This document shows positions 16,304-19,004 of a stretch of 19,004 bases of DNA, one piece after another (position 1 is the stretch's first letter; every line of letters starts with the position of its first letter). The DNA is from JAZGBC01 sp036444495 (lineage in GTDB: Bacteria > Pseudomonadota > Alphaproteobacteria > Kiloniellales > J153): NCBI GenBank assembly GCA_036444495.1, contig JAZGBC010000122.1, positions 1 through 19,004 on the forward strand. The letters run 5' to 3'. Under the pieces are notes generated by a model. That model saw only the letters and a list, made by a program, of their open reading frames with translations, was not told the DNA's origin and did no database searches. The translations under genes and the position numbers were made by a program.

Positions 16304-16566
16304 ATACCAAAGGTCCTTGATATTGACCCATAGAGATCGCGTGGGCGATCCGCCGGGTAGGAGGGAAGCCGCGGGCGATATGGGGCATGGGCAAGGTTTT
16401 CCGACGCCCTCCGGCAGTTCGCCCGCGCGACCGGAACGGCGGCTTCCCAAGGCTTTCGGACGGCGTCGCGCATGGCTTCCGATGCCCCACATCGCTGCGC
16501 CACGCGCTCCTGGCCGAAAACCTTGGGAAACCGTCTCTATGAGTCAATATCAAGGACCTTTGGTAT
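16304..16566. repeat. 263-bp inverted-repeat element inside the dehydrogenase operon, copy 2 (MITE-like)
   Basis: Terminal inverted repeats of 32 bp (16304-16335 and 16535-16566) match at 31 positions; each reads ATACCAAAGGTCCTTGATAT from the outside. The 199-bp interior is itself full of inverted repeats: GGGAAGCCGC (16363-16372) pairs perfectly with 16439-16448, and GATATGGGGCAT (16377-16388) pairs with 16482-16493 at 11 of 12 positions. There is no room for a transposase, so it resembles a non-autonomous element or large REP-type sequence. It separates the gamma and alpha genes of one operon. Its right end encodes the last nine or so residues of the gamma subunit, and its left end abuts the alpha start. 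A target duplication is not clear. Confidence 0.85.
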
Positions 16567-16878
16567 TACCCCGCCGGCCGATGCCTCGGGGCCGAGGGCG
16601 GCCGCGCCGCGTTGACGCCTAACCCGCATGCCGCTTTCAACCGGCGTAAGGCAGGCCTGCCGGTTGGGGACGCCGTCAATCTCGACCATGCAATCGAAGC
16701 AAACGCCCATCATGCAGAAGGGGCCGCGCTCGGCGCCGCTGACGGGCGACGTGCAGAGCGCCACTTCGCCCACGGCGATAAGCGCCGCCGCGACACTATC
16801 CCCTTGGCGCGCCTGGATATCCCGCCCCTCGAACTCGATGACGATGGTTGGCGCCTCGGCCGTCTCAATCCGCCGCAT
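16537..16878 (-). CDS. Small [2Fe-2S] ferredoxin-like gamma subunit (HcnA/SoxA-like)
   Basis: Electron-transfer subunit of a heteromeric amino-acid dehydrogenase, 113 residues. A ubiquitin-like ferredoxin fold begins with TIVIEFEGRDIQARQGDSVA (11-30). The cluster cysteines are arranged C55-x4-C60-x2-C63-x12-C76 in GPFCMMGVCFDCMVEIDG and RQACLTP, as in HcnA and the matching opine and hydroxyproline dehydrogenase subunits. The ATG at 16878 overlaps the end of the upstream beta-like gene by 14 bases, indicating translational coupling and a beta-gamma pair. The C-terminus is odd: from about residue 105 (IPKVLDIDS) the codons lie in the 263-bp repeat element, and the TAG stop is inside its right arm. 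The natural end was probably near EASAGG before the insertion. The Fe-S core is intact, so the protein is likely functional. Confidence 0.88.
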   Translation of the reverse strand: MRRIETAEAPTIVIEFEGRDIQARQGDSVAAALIAVGEVALCTSPVSGAERGPFCMMGVCFDCMVEIDGVPNRQACLTPVESGMRVRRQRGAAALGPEASAGGVIPKVLDIDS

Positions 16879-17974
16879 GACTGAATTTCTTTGCGCCCAT
16901 GGGGTGAAGCATTTCCGGTAGCGCCCCGTCGCGGATGGATTTTGCCAGACGGTAAACATGAACCGCCGCAAGGGTGACGCCGCTATGGCAGGCGGCGGCG
17001 AACAGGCCGGGAATTTCACTGGGTTGCTCGTAAATGGGATATCCGTCGGGGGTCATGATGCGGAGCGAACCCCACGCCCGGACGACGCGCGCCCTTTTCA
17101 GGAAGGGAAAAACCCGTGTCGCGCGGTTTGCGATCCTGTTCATGATGCCGGTGGTTGTTCCTTCGTCGAAGCCCACATCTTCATGGGAGTCGCCCAACAA
17201 GACGCTTCCTTCATTGGTCTGGCGCAGCAGGGACATGGGCAGGTGCAGGAACGGCTGCACTCGCTCGGTAACCAGCAGCTGACCGCGAAGGGGGTGGACG
17301 GGTACATGAAAGCCGACCATGGAGGCGAGTTCATTGGTTCCGAGCCCGGCGGCAAGCACAAGCCGTCTGCCCTTAAAGGCGCCTTTTTCAGCCATCACGG
17401 AAAAATCCCTGCCCTGGCGGTGGATCGCGGTGACCCGCGCCCCAACCTCAATCCGCCCCCCTTTGGCCCGAAAACCCGCTTGCAGGCCGCGCAGCAGGTA
17501 AAGCGGATTTGCATGGCCGTCGGCGGGGGAATAGCTCCCGCCCACAACCTGGTCTCCAAGGCCCGGTAATTCCTCGGCCAGGGTCTTTCGGTCCAGCATT
17601 TGGAACGTAAACTCGGGCTGATGGCTTTGCAGCCGATTGAGGCTGGATTCCGTTTCCGAAAACTCAGCTTCATCCAGGCAGACTTCGATGCCTCCCGGGC
17701 GGGAGTATGCGGTATCGACGCCCGTCAGCTCTTGAATTTCAGCGTGTAATTCAGCCCAGGCCTCGGCCGATTCCCAGGTCCATCGCGCGTAGGGCGGAAA
17801 ATCGATCCCCTTGCTTTGAACCCAGACAAGGCCGAAATTGCCGCGCGCCGCGCGAAAGGCAACATCCCCTTCATCGAGCATAACGGTCGATAGGCCAAGA
17901 CGCTGCAACCCGAACGCTATGGCTGACCCGACCATGCCGCCGCCGACGACGATGGCGTCGTAGGACCTTGTCAT
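16865..17974 (-). CDS. FAD-dependent oxidoreductase beta subunit (DAO family, HcnC-like)
   Basis: Catalytic flavin subunit of 369 residues, DAO family, likely oxidising an amino or imino acid. The FAD motif AIVVGGGMVGSAIA (7-20) is followed by D34 and by the stretch AARGNFGLVWVQSKG, characteristic of the HcnC/hydroxyproline-dehydrogenase beta group. GSYSPADGHANPLYLLRGL is the central DAO segment and RAWGSLRIMTPDGYPIYE the C-terminal one. Two start codons lie upstream in frame (GTG 17992 and ATG 17980), but the ATG at 17974 has GGGGAG at correct distance and is chosen. Its stop overlaps the gamma gene by 14 bases, and the gene starts 18 bases after the stop of the DadA-like gene. It most likely forms a complex with the gamma and alpha subunits. 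Substrate (hydroxyproline, opine, glycine or similar) is not determined. Confidence 0.9.
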   Translation of the reverse strand: MTRSYDAIVVGGGMVGSAIAFGLQRLGLSTVMLDEGDVAFRAARGNFGLVWVQSKGIDFPPYARWTWESAEAWAELHAEIQELTGVDTAYSRPGGIEVCLDEAEFSETESSLNRLQSHQPEFTFQMLDRKTLAEELPGLGDQVVGGSYSPADGHANPLYLLRGLQAGFRAKGGRIEVGARVTAIHRQGRDFSVMAEKGAFKGRRLVLAAGLGTNELASMVGFHVPVHPLRGQLLVTERVQPFLHLPMSLLRQTNEGSVLLGDSHEDVGFDEGTTTGIMNRIANRATRVFPFLKRARVVRAWGSLRIMTPDGYPIYEQPSEIPGLFAAACHSGVTLAAVHVYRLAKSIRDGALPEMLHPMGAKKFSHAAD

Positions 17975-17992
17975 CCCCATCTCCCCATTCAC

Positions 17993-19004
17993 CTAGTTGA
18001 ATCGGTCTAGACGAAAAGGTTCCATGTTCACATTCAGGGGCTCGTTCGCCGCCAGGGCGGCGACCATGCGTCCGGTCATCGGAGCCCCGGTGAGACCCAG
18101 ATGACCGTGTCCAAAGGCGGCATACATATTTTGGTGACCGGGAACAGGTCCGATAAACGGCACCGAATCCGGTGTAGCCGGGCGAACGCCCATCCACTCC
18201 TCGGGGGAATCGGTGTTGAGGTTCGGCAGAAGTTCCTTGGAATGACGTTTGAAGACGCGGGCGCGGCGATAGTTGGGCGCCGCGTCGAGACCGGCAAACT
18301 CCGCGGTTCCGGCGCTACGTACCCCCATTTCCATGGAACTGATGACGAATTTACGCTCCGTGTCCATGATCGAGTGGGTGAGCGACAGGCCCGGGTCCTT
18401 GAAGACGAGATGATATCCCCGCTCCGCCTCCAGCGGCAGGCGGACTCCCAAGGCCGTGAGCAGCCGCGCCGACCAGGCGCCGGCGGCGAGGACCACGGTT
18501 TTGGCGGCGTGGCTTCCCTGGTCGGTGTCGATCCGGTAGCCGCCGCCCGTCTCGGGGGCGATCCGCTCGACCCGGCCGCGCAGGAACCGCGCGCCTTGGG
18601 CCTCCGCCTTGGCCGCGAGAACCTTCCCGAGGCGGCCCGGATTGACGGTTCTGCCTTGTTGTTTGACGACCATCGCCGATTTGATCTCCGGCGACAGTTC
18701 CGGTTCCACTTCCTGGACCTCGCCGTTCCTGAGAACCTGCAACGGTACGCCCCGTTCCCGGCGCAGACGCCAGGGCAGATCATCGGGATCGGCGCCGTCC
18801 AAATCCCGGTAGACATGCAGGTAAAGGCAGTCCTGGACCAGGTTCTCGGCGCCGCTGCCGGCGAGCAGCCGGTGGTACATATCGACGCTCGGCCGGTTGA
18901 CGGCAATCATCGCATCTGCAATGGCCGGGAGACGATCGAGCGCGCCGGACCGGAGAAACTTCAACAACCAGGGGGTCAGTCGGGGCACATAGGACCAGCG
19001 CAGC
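17993..19004 (-). CDS. DadA-like D-amino acid dehydrogenase, C-terminal part (cut by window edge)
   Basis: Flavoprotein of the DadA type, which oxidises D-amino acids to keto acids and passes electrons to the respiratory chain at the inner membrane. The window contains about 337 C-terminal residues; the frame is open to the edge (LRWSYVPRLTPWLLKF at the margin), so the N-terminal FAD motif lies outside. Family signatures: VVLAAGAWSARLLTALG (a flavin-binding segment), RGYHLVF, AEFAGLDAAPNYRRA, EEWMGVRPATPDSVPFIGP and the terminal FGHGHLGLTGAPMTGRMVA. The end LDRFN precedes a TAG. It is the first visible gene of the minus-strand operon and sits 18 bp upstream of the beta-subunit gene. DadA proper, a hydroxyproline-specific D-amino acid dehydrogenase or another relative are all possible. 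Confidence 0.9.
   Translation of the reverse strand, partial: LRWSYVPRLTPWLLKFLRSGALDRLPAIADAMIAVNRPSVDMYHRLLAGSGAENLVQDCLYLHVYRDLDGADPDDLPWRLRRERGVPLQVLRNGEVQEVEPELSPEIKSAMVVKQQGRTVNPGRLGKVLAAKAEAQGARFLRGRVERIAPETGGGYRIDTDQGSHAAKTVVLAAGAWSARLLTALGVRLPLEAERGYHLVFKDPGLSLTHSIMDTERKFVISSMEMGVRSAGTAEFAGLDAAPNYRRARVFKRHSKELLPNLNTDSPEEWMGVRPATPDSVPFIGPVPGHQNMYAAFGHGHLGLTGAPMTGRMVAALAANEPLNVNMEPFRLDRFN

Noticed and set aside
16294..16553. Short open frames inside the 263-bp element as genes
   Set aside because: They span both terminal repeats and the structured interior, lack family features and ribosome sites, and are explained by the repeat.

Overview
The window is GC-rich DNA (higher than 60% G+C by eye in most genes, with a few AT-richer gaps), densely packed with genes. 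It looks like an alphaproteobacterial chromosome, possibly from the Rhodospirillales or relatives. This rests on codon bias, an MlaA lipoprotein with MlaC, EttA, a BKACE (DUF849) enzyme, DadA/HcnABC-type oxidoreductases and CtrA-like TTAA-N7-TTAA sites. The assignment is inferred; no rRNA, tRNA or other strong taxonomic marker is present.

Layout. The left edge (1-1114, minus) is the N-terminal part of a UvrD/PcrA helicase. A zinc deacylase of the AstE/AspA type (plus) diverges from it. A two-CBS-domain CLC chloride channel/transporter (minus) follows, divergent from a GNAT acetyltransferase (plus). Next come a J-domain protein with an acidic, repetitive tail (minus) behind an AT-rich promoter studded with TTAA motifs, an exported pentapeptide-repeat protein (minus) and a hotdog thioesterase (minus). 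Diverging from the thioesterase is mlaA-mlaC (plus), for outer-membrane lipid asymmetry. It converges on the translation factor gene ettA (minus), which lies downstream of a BKACE enzyme (minus).

From about 11.5 to 13.8 kb the DNA is visibly less GC-rich. It holds a small putative exported Cys-containing protein (plus, TTG start) and an enolase-superfamily enzyme whose active-site residues depart from the textbook sets. The right side (13.77 kb to the edge, all minus) is an amino-acid-dehydrogenase operon. In transcription order it encodes a DadA-like enzyme (cut by the window edge), an FAD beta-type subunit, a small [2Fe-2S] gamma subunit, an FAD/NAD alpha subunit with a BFD-type Fe-S domain, and another DAO-family FAD protein. 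Beta, gamma and alpha together resemble the heteromeric hydroxyproline, opine or HcnABC dehydrogenases.

The most unusual feature is a dispersed inverted-repeat family with ends TAATACC...GGTATTA. One copy is a 103-bp palindrome between ettA and BKACE. One is a 263-bp element with 32-bp near-perfect terminal inverted repeats, lodged inside the dehydrogenase operon. One is a lone diverged arm after the small exported protein. In all three places the repeat supplies the end of a reading frame. Two genes stop on the TAA of TAATACC, and the ferredoxin-like gamma subunit reads about nine codons into the element before stopping.
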